Shown here piece after piece: positions 46,297-58,974 of a DNA stretch of 64,000 nucleotides. Below the pieces are notes generated by a model, which did no database searches, had not been told where the DNA came from, and saw nothing but the letters and a program-made list of their open reading frames with translations. A program made the translations under genes and the position numbers. This DNA comes from Siphonodentalium dalli (lineage: Eukaryota; Mollusca; Scaphopoda; Gadilida; Siphonodentaliidae): assembly GCA_032622095.1 (NCBI GenBank), contig CP136067.1, forward strand, positions 60,088,893-60,152,892, read 5' to 3'. Each line of letters begins with the position of its first letter. Position 1 is the stretch's first letter.

Positions 46297-46723
46297 TTTA
46301 GTGTAATAGAATTAAGTTGCTCCAGTAGACTAACATAAGTGGTATGGAATATGTTAGATAATGGGCTGGTTGACAGACTAATCTGGAAATAGTCAAAATT
46401 ATGAAATTTTGTGTATTCTGCACAATGACCTAGGTTTACAGATGATCAGCAATTTATAAAACCTTTTTTTTCAATTAAAACAACTTCTGAAACATGTTAA
46501 ACTGTTATTTGAACTAATTGAGATCATTCCCAGTCATAAGAGTGATATCAGTAGAGTTTATGAGATTTTAGACCAATTTTAGTGAAATTTGGGGGGTGGG
46601 TGTAAAAAAAATTGGGACTAAATTTTTTTTTTTTGCAGGTTTGTGAGTGGTGGGTCCCCGAAAATGCCAGATGCAAAAACACGGCATGCCTTCCTGCAAA
46701 TTTTTACTACCCCCCCCCCCTTG
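46297..46723 (+). mobile_element. hAT-like TIR element copy 2, right part
   Basis: Resumes the interior of the 15.8-kb element type (GCTCCAGTAGACTAAC, GGCTGGTTGACAGACTAATC) and ends with the inverted terminus CGGCATGCCTTCCTGCAAAT, ACTACCCCCC..TTG. The following TTTCAAGG matches the TTTTCAAG left of 42665, so the two parts read as one insertion split by the Helitron-like block. About 72 bp of interior is present on both sides of the split. Confidence 0.6.
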
Positions 46724-47662
46724 TTTCAAGGGAGAGAAATCATGCTCTTTTTCCGGTAGAGTACCATACATAGTGATCACTGGACAAGAAAGTCGCTCAA
46801 ACGATATTAAATTGCGTCCATTTATATACCCACGTCAAAATAAATAAACATGATTCCAAACATATCTGTGTTCTTACTTTATTAACCCTTTTCTGCCACC
46901 ACCCATATCTGAATGTGCTAAAAAAAATTACCTTGACCGGGGGGGGGGGTCGTGAGAAAATTTACACATACAGGGCCCAAAAACAAATTTACAGCCCTTT
47001 TGCTACCCACCCACCCTTTTGTGCAAAAAAAATATTTTTTTCCGCCTGATTTTTTTGGACCCACCCCCTAAAATAAGAAAAAAATCATTTTAAATCTATT
47101 CAAGACCAAATCAAACAGAATCAAAGGTAAGTTTTAAATTGGTCCGTTTCTGGCAGATTCCAAGTGTTCAAACAATTGAAAAACTATCAACGGTTATGAT
47201 GTTGTTTTCGACATTGAAAAATACTTTTTGAAATAAAAAGTGTTTTATTCTACAGTATGCACAGATATTGTGAGGTAATATTTATAGTGCCAATAAGCCA
47301 ACATTGTGTTTAATTTTTACATAAATAGTCCAGTTACTAATTAATGACTTCTTCACTGTTGTTCCCAAAAAGGTGCCACCAACCATTATATCAGAACACC
47401 TTATAGCCATACCTGCAATGACAGTTATATAGTATATAAGTATCACTCTTTGGAGCCAAATAAACAGGCTGGCATGTTTATTTTTTAATTTGAGGTATTT
47501 TGTTAGCCAGCACTCTGCAGCACTAGTATTATTTGGTCATTAGACATGCCAGAGTGAAAATGCCAGCACTATCAGGCACTATTCAATATTAATTTGAGGT
47601 GAAATGCAAACCAGCACTCCTATTCAGTCATCACTTTTATTTGGCACCAGAGAGTGCTTTAT
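46724..47662. other. No gene; G/C homopolymers
   Basis: A poly(G) run at about 46940 and 'ACCCACCCACCC' / 'GACCCACCCCC' tracts recur. The block around 47500-47640 repeats GCCAGCACT phrases. No coding region. Confidence 0.45.
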
Positions 47663-48075
47663 CTTATACCTACATATGTTCTTAAGTGTTGGTTAAGGTC
47701 ATAATCTATGTTAGAACACATTTATTAGTGAAAACAACTTAAAACAATGTCCATAATGTGGGTTGAAAAATATTTGCACAAACAATTTTTTTCAGGCCTC
47801 TGAGATGCACCCACCCCGCCCGGTATAGGTATGTTTTTGGAAGATCTCCCCTGTATTACTTATATCTTATACCTACCCTGTTCCTAAGTGTCTGTAAAGG
47901 CCATAACCTGCCTTAGAACACAATTATTAATGAATATATTTGAAAACAACTTAAAACAAGGGCAAAAATGTGAATAGAAAACAATTTGCACAAACTCATT
48001 TTTTCGGGCCTCTTCGGACCCACCCACCCCGGCCCTGTATGATAAAACTTTTGTGCGACACCCCCCCCCCCCCCC
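47663..48075 (+). repeat. 203-bp tandem duplication plus poly(C)
   Basis: CTTATACCTAC(A/C) starts at 47663 and 47866; TTAGAACACA, AACAACTTAAAACAA, TTTGCACAAAC and CACCCACCCCG follow in both. A poly(C) run of about 18 follows at about 48060-48077. Confidence 0.75.
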
Positions 48076-48289
48076 CCGCCTTGTCTTGAATTTTTCTTTT
48101 CATTTCAGCTGCAATTTGGCAAAGTAAAGAATGACGACATACATACTTAGGTTTCACTTTGGGCGCACCTACCTAATTTTCGAAAAGATCGAGAGATAAC
48201 CAAAATTGTCCCTTCACAAGGATGCATTTATTTGCGGAAATTTGGGCGCGTTGGATCGTCAAACAATTTATGCAAACTTCCATGGTAGG

Positions 48290-50450
48290 CATTTTTGTCA
48301 ACCTGTCATCTTAAAGGGGCAATTCAACTTCGTTTAATTGACCCGATATTGCTCCGATCTGCATCATATTTTAGAGTATGGTCCATAATGACGTCACGCT
48401 TTACTCCCATGTCGTGCTCAAACCAGACAAATCTGCCTTGGCGTTCATCTAGGTTGTTGGTCGCCCCAAAATATGGTCTCACATTCATTAAAGGTGCATC
48501 CATGGGCACAAAAACAGGTCAAAAATGGCAATTTTCGGTTCTACACGAGAAGCAGAAATGACATCAGAGGGGTTAATTTTTTATTTTATTGGACGGCTCC
48601 CGCGCCAAATAATCTGTCGTATCGCGTGCTTTATGTTTCCAATTTGTTTTATGGGATAATGACCACGGGACTTATATCAGAGCAGAAATCTGAAAAAACG
48701 ATTTTTCAATATAGGTTACAATACATCAAATGATTTGCAAAGGCCTCAGTGTTAACACATCCCCCTGGCCTGTATTAGCAGGAAAGGGTTGACCCTGCAC
48801 GAGTTTCAAAAATTAAAGAACGTCGTTTTAGACACACGAACATGTCCCCAAAAGTACTTGTCAACGTATTGCGTCACGCTGCAGTTTTGATAAAAGTCAC
48901 ACTACCATCAAAATGAAGGAAAAAATGACATCGAAAATAACACCAACCCCTCCCATAAATAATTCGTCAATTCGTTACAGCCGTATCCGTTCACCATTTG
49001 ATGTTTCTCGTCGGGAAACACGTTTGTGCATTTGTTCTTACACTTTTCATCCATGTATCATTGACCATTCAGCTGCCAGGATTTGTTTTATGCTGATCCT
49101 AGCTTGGGGGTCCCAGGGGAAATCACTCTACTAATTTGTATTTGGGTGTATTTTAGGTTACAGTGAAGTAATTTTTTCCCATAGTCCTCAGTGTTAAAAT
49201 TTAATGGCCTGCAGCCCTGACTATCCACGAATTGTGATAAATGAGTACATGATCACCAGGATTGGCATCTGCGCAAAGTTTCTGATTCATATAGTCGTAT
49301 TAACCCTTTCCTGACCCACCCCTGTTTACAATTGCAACACAAAATATCTTAAAATGAACACGAAAAGTCACCATGCGAGGTCCATGTCGATAAAGTAAAC
49401 GACCGTAGCATATATACCCATCATTGTTGTTATAGCTAACCAATTTCTCTATGAGAAAATATGGACGATGGTTCGCTTGATAAACATGGCCACACTGGAG
49501 CTTGAATTGGGCGGGCATGACCAATTCTGAGTTCTGGTAAACGCAATTTTGGCATAAAACTGAAATGTCACCATGTGAGTTCCATGTCGATAAAGTAAAC
49601 GATGGTATCATATATACCCATCATTGTTGTTATAGCTAACCAATTTCTCTCTGAGAAAATGTGGACGATGGTTCGCTTGACGAACAATCATGTCCACGCT
49701 GGAGCTTGAATTGGGCGCACTTGACCAATTCTCAGTTCTGGTAAACGCAATTTTGGCATAAAACTGAAATTTTGAGTGCAACAGAATTATTTTGCGCCTA
49801 CATGTATGTGCATGGAAACAGCCACTTCAATCAAACACATCACTGTGTTGCACTTTTTGTCGATAAGCCACCTCAAACAAACCAATTGGCTGTCAATAAA
49901 CCCTGCACTGGTCATGTTTTACATCAATTTTTAGAGACCGGCCACAGATAACAATGTAGTTTGCTCTTATGGTTCGTCGAAAAGCCTTTATTTCAGTTTT
50001 GTACTGACCCTCGATGTACAGCGCGTGAATGGTTACCATGACATTCATTAAAGGTACACATATGGGCTCAAAACGGACAAAAAAAAGGAGATTTTCGAGG
50101 TGAAAATTGGAAGCAAAAATTGCCCCAGGTAGGTTAATATTGGCTTCTCATTGATTACCACCGATTCAAATAATATAAAATGCCACGTGCTACAAGTTCC
50201 CGAATTGTGTGTTGGTAAATATTGATAGGAAACCCACCACTGGGCCCAAATGAGAAAAACGATAATTTTCGGGCTTTAGGTTACAGTGAAGTAATTATTT
50301 CCCATAGGCATCAGTGTTAACATATAATGGCCTGCAGCCCTGACTATCCACGAATTGTGATAAATGAGTACATGATCAGCAGGAGTGGCATCTGCGCAAA
50401 GTTTCTGAATGAAAAAAATCATATAGTCGGGCATGGAATATACCTTTAAA
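48290..50450 (+). repeat. Duplicated domain (segments repeated at about 1-1.6 kb and 200 bp)
   Basis: TGACTATCCACGAATTGTGA with its neighbourhood occurs at about 49214 and 50340. CATTCATTAAAGGT with following sequence occurs at about 48483 and 50043. A 200-bp unit starting GTCACCATG is tandemly duplicated at 49367 and 49567. Open frames here are short and without recognisable domains. Confidence 0.7.
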
Positions 50451-51615
50451 TTTGGGATTTATAATCTAGAGTCAGAAGTCCGTGAAAAAAATATTGACAT
50501 TGTTTACCTCACACCAAAAAAAAATTCAATCTAGGAACCACGTGCTTTACAATTTGTCAATGTTTTGTTTGGCATCTGAAATTTCAAGAGGAGTGATTGC
50601 ATGTATTTTATATGTTTAAATATCGAAACTACTATTAACCAACCAGAGCCCAGAATTTTTTTTTTAATACTCTGCTGCATCTTGGTCCAAAATCCGTTGG
50701 AGGGCGCTACCAATCGAATTACTTCACTCTAACATATAACCTACAGCGCTGGCCCACACCAGCTACACAAACCGCGGACAGATGTTCATATTCAACCATC
50801 ATCCCATACTGAATAATATGGGCCATCCTGTTCTATAGCTTAATAATAGGCACTATTATGAGGAACCATAAATTGTACCTTTTCGTCCCTTTTCGTTGAC
50901 ATTGAAGTCTCGCTAGACAGCATAATATTATTCTCTCTGTAAATCACATTGTTATCGATTCAATCTCACCTTGGGTAGTTCCAAACGTTTCCTATAGTTA
51001 TTTACCATACTGGCGATGGTACCTTTATAAAATAATTAAACCATCCAAACAGTACTCCCACGAATAACAAAGGCCAAACTGACAGTTATAGCCCTTATAT
51101 GCTTAAAATCATATATTGCTACCACACAGCTTCGGAAGTTAACTGACTTTGAAGCTATATGAGGTCTATTTTAAAGCATGATATCAATAGAAAATATCGA
51201 TTCTATCTTTGAATATTCTTGTGTTGTCTGCGGTGTAATCAGGGATCCTGCTGTGTTCTATTTGCGCATTCCTTTCGTTTAGGGGCTAGTGACCCCACAA
51301 AAACAAAAAAACAAAATAATTCTATGTGCACTTTTGAGTACGATGCTGATTTTTATATTAATAGTGCTCCAGCAGTCACTAGTCAACAATACACAATTTC
51401 TGAAACGAAATTCCCTGGCGTTTTCATTTCAGAAGGGTTTTTTCTTAAAGTAGCTCAAAAACACGAACTTTTTTCCTCAATAGTTATCCTGCTATCGCTG
51501 GTCATAAGAAACGAAATTCCGTGGTAATAGTGCATTACCTGGCCACAGCAGTTTAGTCCAGGAGATATTGGTCGACCTTTGCACACCCCAGAAATCACCC
51601 CAATAGTTTTCTTCC
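50451..51615. other. No gene recognised
   Basis: The plus-strand open frame at 51219-51527 (102 codons) shows no domain that I can name. No splice-site context stands out. Confidence 0.4.
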
Positions 51616-51619
51616 TTAA

Positions 51620-52056
51620 AGGTACTCAATCCGATTAAACACCACTAAATTACTATTTCTTTGGCTTCGGGGGTATAAAATATTTGATTCGAGTGGAGGA
51701 ACCTACCCATTAACGCTTAGTGATCAGATATCGATTTTTGAAGTTTGTTATTTCAATTGTTTGTGGCCCAGAAACACGCCGTCAAAATGATGGTCTCGGT
51801 CAAAATTGCAGATGGAGATGGATAACTCTAACAAGTGAGAATACGGCCAAATTCCGTGAATACTCAAGTTATAATACGGCGATATTTTGTTGAATAAAAT
51901 GATGATAAATAACACGTTTTTGGAAATTTGATACCATAGTGGACAGCATTATTTTGTTGCAATTAATCGATTCTGATAACTAAAGCATATTTTGAAGAAA
52001 TGTTGTTGTTGTTGTATCTTGATGATATGTGGATCCTCTGATCGGATTGAGTACCT
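51620..52056. mobile_element. 437-bp TTAA-flanked MITE, Kolobok-like, copy 1
   Basis: TIRs AGGTACTCAATCCGATTA (left) and GATCGGATTGAGTACCT (right) are each flanked by TTAA (51616-51619, 52057-52060). TTAA duplications with AGG-type ends are known for Kolobok elements; piggyBac ends start CCC, so Kolobok is preferred. No coding capacity. An inverted, older copy is at about 62698-63150. Confidence 0.65.
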
Positions 52057-52060
52057 TTAA

Positions 52061-52429
52061 TGTCTTCTCTAATTTTTGTTCAGTTGTTAACAAGAAAAAA
52101 AAGTGGCCGCAGAGACTCCAGACACGATGGCGTCCATCGTGGCGGCCATTTTGATTGATATTTGCACCAGGTCTCTTTGACCGCCATTGTAGTAAAGATA
52201 GCAGCACACGCGGTTTTGATTTCCGTTCGGTCTTGTTTTTCGTTCGGTTCGTTGTGTTAACCCCGGGCCGTATAAATTAGCCAAAAATTCGACACCAAAA
52301 TCCAATACGACGGCCAAGATTGGATTTTGTTTGAAATTCGTGTCTGAAAATTTGCTAAATGTTAAACATTTCACCATCTATCGTGTACCATGCAATTATA
52401 TGTCCAATAAAGCGACCCCCCCAACCTAC
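52061..52429. other. No gene; contains GATGGCGTCC / GGCGGCCATTTTG motif
   Basis: The motif CATCGTGGCGGCCATTTTG at about 52134 is one of a dispersed set (see 53353-57485). No coding support. Confidence 0.45.
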
Positions 52430-53352
52430 TGTGCATGATTATAAATACATAAACATTAAAACAGAAAGAATCTACCCCCCCCCCCCCAAATTATCATGTA
52501 TAAATATATACCTAATAATGAATATATACCAAACAATTAATATTAACCCCTCCCCAACCTTACGGTGCACGCATATTGAGCTAAACATGTACTCCAATCG
52601 CACCCAACTCCATCAATGTATATATGTTCCTACTAATACCATTCGCCACAATAATTATATATGTACCCACACTCCTAATCCTAACTCTGCATGTTTATAT
52701 ATAGACACAATGCTCCTCCAATTGAACGCAACCGCAATTATTTACCCATGTACCCGCTAATAAACCAATTCGTCCCAATATTGTGTATATGTACCCAAAT
52801 ATATAATTATGCGAAACAAACAATATACCCCACCCTAACTCTGCATGATTATATATAGACAAAGTGCCCCTCCAATTGAACGCAACCCCAATTATTTACA
52901 CATATACATGTACCCGATAGTTTATATAGGTACCCAAATAAATATGCCAAACAAGTAATATTACACCCCCCCCCCCAATCCTAAGTATGCATGCTTATAT
53001 ATAGACACAATGTCGCTTCAATTGAACGCAACCCCAATTATTTAGACATATACCCACTAATACACCATTTCGCCCTAATAGTGTACATATCCACCCGAAT
53101 GTATAGGCCAATCAAGCAATATTACCCCCCCCCCCCCCACACCTTAACTCTGCATGCTTATATTGTTTAGACACAATAGCTGTCCAATTTAACGCAAACC
53201 CAATTATGTTTTCATGTAACCAATTGAACGCAACTCCAATTATGTATACATATACCCACTAATATACACATTCGCCAATAGTGTATATATGTACCCAAAT
53301 ATATATTCCAAAAAGCAACATTATCCCCCCCCCCCCCCCCCCCCCCCCCCCC
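52430..53352 (+). repeat. About 155-bp satellite with a poly(C) tract per unit
   Basis: Landmark (C)TGCATG(C/A)TTATATATAGACAC near 52687, 52845, 52989 and 53152, followed by CCAATTGAACGCAACCCCAA, TACCCACTAATA, GTACCCAAATATAT and poly(C). Poly(C) tracts lie near 52476, 52965, 53127 and 53325-53352 (about 28 C). Spacings of the landmark are 158, 144 and 163. No coding capacity. Confidence 0.8.
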
Positions 53353-54687
53353 GCGGACAACGTCGAGGATAGCACCGATGGAGTATCGAGTCAAATATTG
53401 CACATTCATCGTCCATAGTCTACTAAGAAACTTGCGAGAATACACTTACCTGTAGCTAATAACGATTATAGTGACGATGAAGTTTTCCGTTTATATTGGA
53501 TTAAAATAATAGCAGTTCTTCCCAGGAGACATTTTCATTTTGCATCATTCCTAATTATCGAATTTATTTATTCCATGCATTCGAAGTCGGATTTATAATA
53601 TCACAATCAGCTCACAACCAACGCAAGTTACCGACCAATATTTACTGTAAATATCTTTTAGTCGTTGCCTGTGCTGTAAATTGTCTGTCGCGATTACATC
53701 TGTATATTGTACCAAATGTGCCACGGTTCAGGAAAGTAGCTGCAGGATATCGCAGAAATAGCAAATGCCCAACTTTGGACAAGAACCCTTCCCATCTAGG
53801 TAGGGTCTTGATCGTCCGAATACCCCCCTCGATTTGGATCATTATTCCAATGTAACTCAGAATTTTTCTGAAACAAAATCTATGTCGTTAATCCTGAGTT
53901 TGTACGGTATTGGAGTTGTCGTGACAATAAAGCTCATTGGTGTGAAAATAAGTGATTTTCCGTAATTTTTTCAATTTCTGGTCGCCATTTTGGCCGCCAT
54001 CTTGGATTTAGGTCAATATTCATCAACTCAAATATAACAGGATTTTGCCCTGGTATCTCCTACAAATGTATACACATGGGGATGGAGTTGTCGCAACTAT
54101 ACACCCACTAATTCGAAACAGATAGTACGAGATACGCGTTGATTCGGCTTTGGCAGTACTGTAGTATACCGGCTGTACTGGGCAAAAAATATGCGACCAA
54201 ACATGCATGTTACGGCGTTATTGCATGCCTCAATGACTCTTCTGTCTAAGTTATTTATAAAATCGCGCAAAAGATGTCCGAGTCCATATTTTCCCACAGA
54301 GACAAACAATATGTCGTGAAATGTCAATATTTTAGCAAATGTTCACATTGCGGCTTGGTCGCCATATTGGATTTTGGTGTCAGAGTTTTGTCTAATTTCT
54401 AAGTGCGGTCTATTAGCATATACCGAATCGTGTTGAGGACAAGAGCGCGTGTGGTATTATCTACTATAATGGAAATCAAAGAGACATGGTGGGTATCATG
54501 CGAAATGGCCACTATGATGGACGCCATCTTGTCTGGGTTCTATGCGGCTATTTTTTCTTCTTGTTAAAATGACATGGCAGGTTCGAGCTTACAAATTCTG
54601 TCTATGTAATTTGGAAGGAGGTATAAGATAGGTTGACACATACAAGAAATATTGATATTTTTGCGGCTTCACATGCTTGAAAAATAC
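53353..54687. other. No gene; dispersed CCGCCATCTTGG motifs
   Basis: GGTCGCCATTTTGGCCGCCA (53981), GTCGCCATATTGG (about 54359) and GACGCCATCTTGTC (about 54520) are repeated phrases within a diverged repeat domain that continues after the minisatellite (AAGATGGCGTACAACATGGA at about 55530; CCAAGATGGCATCAAATATG at about 56358). No coding region is supported. Confidence 0.5.
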
Positions 54688-55400
54688 TTCCCATGGTCAC
54701 AGGCATTTACTTCCCATGGTCACAGGCATTTACTTCCCATGGTCACAGGCATTTACTTCCCATGGTCACAGGCATTTACTTCCCATGGTCACAGGCATTT
54801 ACTTCCCATGGTCACAGGCATTTACTTCCCATGGTCACAGGCATTTACTTCCCATGGTCACAGGCATTTACTTCCCATGGTCACAGGCATTTACTTCCCA
54901 TGGTCACAGGCATTTACTTCCCATGGTCACAGGCATTTACTTCCCATGGTCACAGGCATTTACTTCCCATGGTCACAGACATTTACTTCCCATGGTCACA
55001 GGCATTTACTTCCCATGGTCACAGGCATTTACTTCCCATGGTCACAGGCATTTACTTCCCATGGTCACAGGCATTTACTTCCCATGGTCACAGGCATTTA
55101 CTTCCCATGGTCACAGGCATTTACTTCCCATGGTCACAGGCATTTACTTCCCATGGTCACAGGCATTTACTTCCCATGGTCACAGGCATTTACTTCCCAT
55201 GGTCACAGGCATTTACTTCCCATGGTCACAGGCATTTACTTCCCATGGTCACAGGCATTTACTTCCCATGGTCACAGGCATTTACTTCCCATGGTCACAG
55301 GCATTTACTTCCCATGGTCACAGGCATTTACTTCCCATGGTCACAGGCATTTACTTCCCATGGTCACAGGCATTTACTTCCCATGGTCACAGGCATTTAC
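54688..55400 (+). repeat. 23-bp minisatellite, exactly 31 copies
   Basis: 713 bp = 31 x 23 of TTCCCATGGTCACAGGCATTTAC-type units (unit length 23). I see a single variant base, G to A at 54979 in unit 13. The unit has no stop in any plus frame, so all three plus frames stay open and give 240-280-codon frames with a 23-residue periodicity. These are artefacts of the repeat and not evidence of a protein. Confidence 0.95.
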
Positions 55401-57485
55401 GCGAAACACGGGTTTGACCCATAAAAAAATGTTGAAGAAGAGATTTTGGAATCATTCGACTTGGGAAGATCCCAGGAATAATATACCCAAAATCCGCTAA
55501 ATCTACATTGGGGAAAATTCAGGTTCCAAGATGGCGTACAACATGGACGCCGTTAGTCAAAAGTGACACACACACACACAAGATTGATTATATTTTTAGG
55601 AAGAAATGTTTGTGAAATATATGCAAATATAAATACTCACTACCAACGATGGCCTCCGGAAATAAACAAAATTACTATTTTCCACTCATTTCTTCTTAAC
55701 AGTTCTTGCTTTTTGGAACTGGAGTGAAATGGGTATACTTTGTCATTTTTCGTTTTACTGAGCATTCTGGTAACGAAATGTGTCATCTTTTAGGTCTCAG
55801 TTTACTCCGGCCCTTCAACACGTTATTTTAAAGAACGTGGTATGAAATTTTACCAAAAATCGTATTTGTGGTTGTGGTCATATTTGATAGGCAATGATCA
55901 GAACTTGGCGAGAAATGTGAGAGTTTTTATAACTTATGAACATTCCATCTCAAGTGGACCGAAACAAATCACTTTGATCCAATATGGCTGCCAAAATAGA
56001 GGCCATAATATATAAAATGGTAGATATTGCCTCAGAATTCCATATATATATACTCGCTTGAAAGTTGTGGTCGGTGGATGCAATTGAATAGTTGGCTAAT
56101 ATATATGCCTTGTATACATTAATCACTAATATTATAATTTACCATGGTTTATTTTCACTCGTGTGGTTTCCGCAGGTTGCCAAATATTCACTCTTGCGGT
56201 TATTTCATACACTTATGGTACACGGTCGCGATACGAAAAAAAGAGGTTGGTCCAGAAGACCTTAGCAGAGAGCGATTTTTGTGTCATTCGCGAGAGACCC
56301 TTCAAAATAACATATATCTGAAATCTGCCAAAATCCGCTTTTGGGAAATTTCCTGATCCAAGATGGCATCAAATATGGCCGCCTAGAATAATAAAAGTCA
56401 TAAATAGGGTATTTACTCATAAAATATTCATATTCGACAAAAGCGAAGTTGACATGGATATATATATTTTATTGGATGTTGTTCACTGAGAAATCTGGAA
56501 AAGGCGTGATTTTGCTCAAAAGCTTGGAATAATAACGTATTATCTTAATGCATGCACGGTATGATTACATCAAAGCAACTACAGTAAATGCAGATGGGAC
56601 AAGGGAATAACAGACGACTAAAAAGCGGAGGCACCATAACTACAGCAAATATTGTGAAAAATTTAGTGTTGATGCTAGTTTGCAATGATGGTGATAATTT
56701 ATTGTTTGCAATTGGATGATAAACTCAACATGTTGATGTGTCATGGATACATGGAGGCAATTACCCAGAAGATATATCTTATACCAAAAATGCCGACATA
56801 TTCATCGCCATACAAAAGTTCATCGATAATACCAAACGATTTAACTGGCATTATACGGTTATGAACTGTAAGGCGAGAACCAAAAGACTAAAAAAAAATA
56901 TATATATGCTCTCGTATACTAATGCATGCCAGAGATGTGATTGTGTGTGGGGTGGACATGCAGCAATTACACGGGATAGGTTGCGGGTGCTTGTGGAACA
57001 GGCAATTCGTCATTGAGACGCAATCAAACCATGATGCAATATATATACTAAGGAAATGGCCACCTATAAGCCTTTGGCTTACTGCCAAACTCTTTTCTCT
57101 ATTGTTGAATTGTTAATGTCCTTATATTATGTATTATATGTGCTATTCTTGAGAATAAAATATTGTTTACACTAATTACCCAGAACATATAATTATCGGA
57201 TAAACAGACGCTAACACTGACCGGAATACCCCAAATCAATGCGTTCAGATCCAGCCGTGGCGGACCTACAAAACATTTGGCTCGATGTGTAGAAACATTA
57301 AGACGGAACACTCCACATATTATGTAGATGCACACATGATAAGCGATATCGATGCTACTGGAAGGTGGTACGGAAAATGGAATATCGAATACGATAAAAA
57401 TGATATTCTTCAAGACAGAGTTGTATTTATTATGCAACGCCACCCCACCCACCCCCTCATTCCAATGGACATTCCTCTCTTCTGG
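55401..57485. other. No gene recognised; diverged repeat domain
   Basis: About 55490-55560 and 56325-56395 are related (CCAAAATCCGCT, then CAAGATGGC and a second GGCCGCC/GGACGCC motif). Open frames at 56144-56356 and 56738-57016 have no recognisable domain. Confidence 0.45.
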
Positions 57486-57946
57486 GCAGTGTCCACGCTG
57501 GGTCGGAAAATCTTTTGGCCATTTTTTTTTGGCCAATTCTGATTTTTTTTTGGCCAAATTAAATCTAATACCATATCTAGACTTATTTAATCCCTCATTG
57601 TTACTTGATAATATACCACTACCCACCATCCACAATTCAGCCTTATGGCAGATAAATGATTCATTAGTGTTAATCCTCATTACTGTGTTATTACATATGG
57701 TTGAAAGTGCACTGCTATGCGTGCATTTTGTTACCCAGTAAATTATATCACCCAATCAATTAGCAGATGATGATACTATAAATTTTAATATCATGTCGCT
57801 CCCGTTACAAAATCAGTTTGGGTTTTTGAATTAGATTTTCGATTTTGGGGTAAAATAAAACTGGCCAAAAATTTGGTCAAATGAATTTTTTTTTTTTGCC
57901 ATTGCCATTTTCGAGAAAAAATTGGCCTATGACAGCGTGGACCCTG
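57486..57946. mobile_element. 461-bp hAT-like MITE
   Basis: Ends CAGTGTCCACGCTG and CAGCGTGGACCCTG are inverted repeats. Flanks CTTCTGGG (57478-57485) and CTTCTGTG (57947-57954) match at 7 of 8. The subterminal regions are rich in TTTTGGCCA / TGGCCAAT. The CAGGGTCCACGCTG style and 8-bp duplication are typical of hAT. No transposase. Confidence 0.75.
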
Positions 57947-58316
57947 CTTCTGTGGAGGATACACCCTCAAATGCTCAGGAACGCGATAGAGTGTGCATAA
58001 ATATAGTCACATTAAATATATATATATCCTGGTGGGGGCGACCAATATCTCCTCGACTAGTTTAAATAGAATTTCAAAATTCACAGTCAACCAAAACAAA
58101 TACTGATAAGTTTATGTTCTAACAGAAGTCAATTGCAAACTGACATAATAAACGTTTCAAAACTAACAATACTGTAATCCAATCTCATATCAAATCTTAA
58201 GATCCAATATCCAGGCCAATGGTGGTATCCCACACGAAAATGTCCATATGACCGCTTCATTGTTCTGTATATATACATGCAATGTCTAAATCTGAAGTTT
58301 TAATTGTCAAGTAACG

Positions 58317-58402
58317 TTATCCCTTTCTCTGGGTGAAGTACAGGAGAATGCATCCTATGATGACGGTGATCTGTGGCACAAGAGATCCACAACCGCAACC
58401 GG
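58317..58402 (-). CDS. Candidate last exon of a host gene (membrane-anchor tail)
   Basis: On the minus strand a good 3' splice site (GTTTCTCTCTATTGCAG, AG at 58404-58403) is followed by a frame encoding GCGCGSLVPQITVIIGCILL then YFTQRKG and a stop at 58317-58319. The 16-residue stretch ITVIIGCILLYF is hydrophobic and is followed by basic QRKG, as in a single-pass C-terminal membrane anchor or a GPI-type tail. The exon starts with two bases of a codon, so it needs an upstream phase-1 donor; the exon at 60903-61021 offers one. I do not recognise the protein family. Confidence 0.4.
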
Positions 58403-58599
58403 CTGCAATAGAGAGAAACGTGGCTGTATAATGTGTTACAAACAACTAGATGTAAATTCGTCCCCATGGACGAGAGTGTTAACTGTAAGTCCCGTCAATG
58501 ATGGGTTAAATCCACATTGTGGTTTGCGCTCCATAATATGCCTAATAATATTCGTTTTTGAATTCCCGGTATCTAAATGTGTCCATGTAACCCTCCCAC

Positions 58600-58720
58600 A
58601 TAACACCCCTTCCCCCAAACTAGCACCCCTTCCCATCTAACACACCATCTCCACACCTAACACCGCACCTCCCCACCTAACACCCCATTCCACCTAACAC
58701 CCCATCACCACCTAATAATG
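58600..58720. repeat. Short tandem CACCTAACACCCCAT repeats
   Basis: About six variants of (C)CACCTAACACCCC(A/T). The same phrase opens the window (CGCACCTAACACCC at about 20). Confidence 0.65.
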
Positions 58721-58974
58721 CCTATATATGTCCGTTTAAGTCAAGCAAAGGTTCAGATTGTAAATTTTCGTTCAGAAACCATCCGTTGCACCATTTGGTG
58801 AAAATGAAAGCAATCCTTTCGGAGTTTTTTTTTATGAACTAAAATCTTGCATATTCAGAACTACCCCTCTTTCTGCACAAAAACTGACAGCCTAAAATTT
58901 CCCGGACCGCCTCCGCAACTCCGCCAGATTCGCCTCCGGTCCATTCATATAAATTTGATCCTCATATTACGTAC

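Noticed and set aside
54688-55400. CRISPR-like array or repetitive protein gene
   Set aside because: The 23-bp units abut with no spacers, and the DNA is eukaryotic. The long frames exist only because the unit lacks stops in all three plus frames.
57099-57755. 218-codon minus-strand open frame
   Set aside because: It runs across a hAT-like MITE (57486-57946) including its TIR, and has no recognisable domain, so the openness is by chance.
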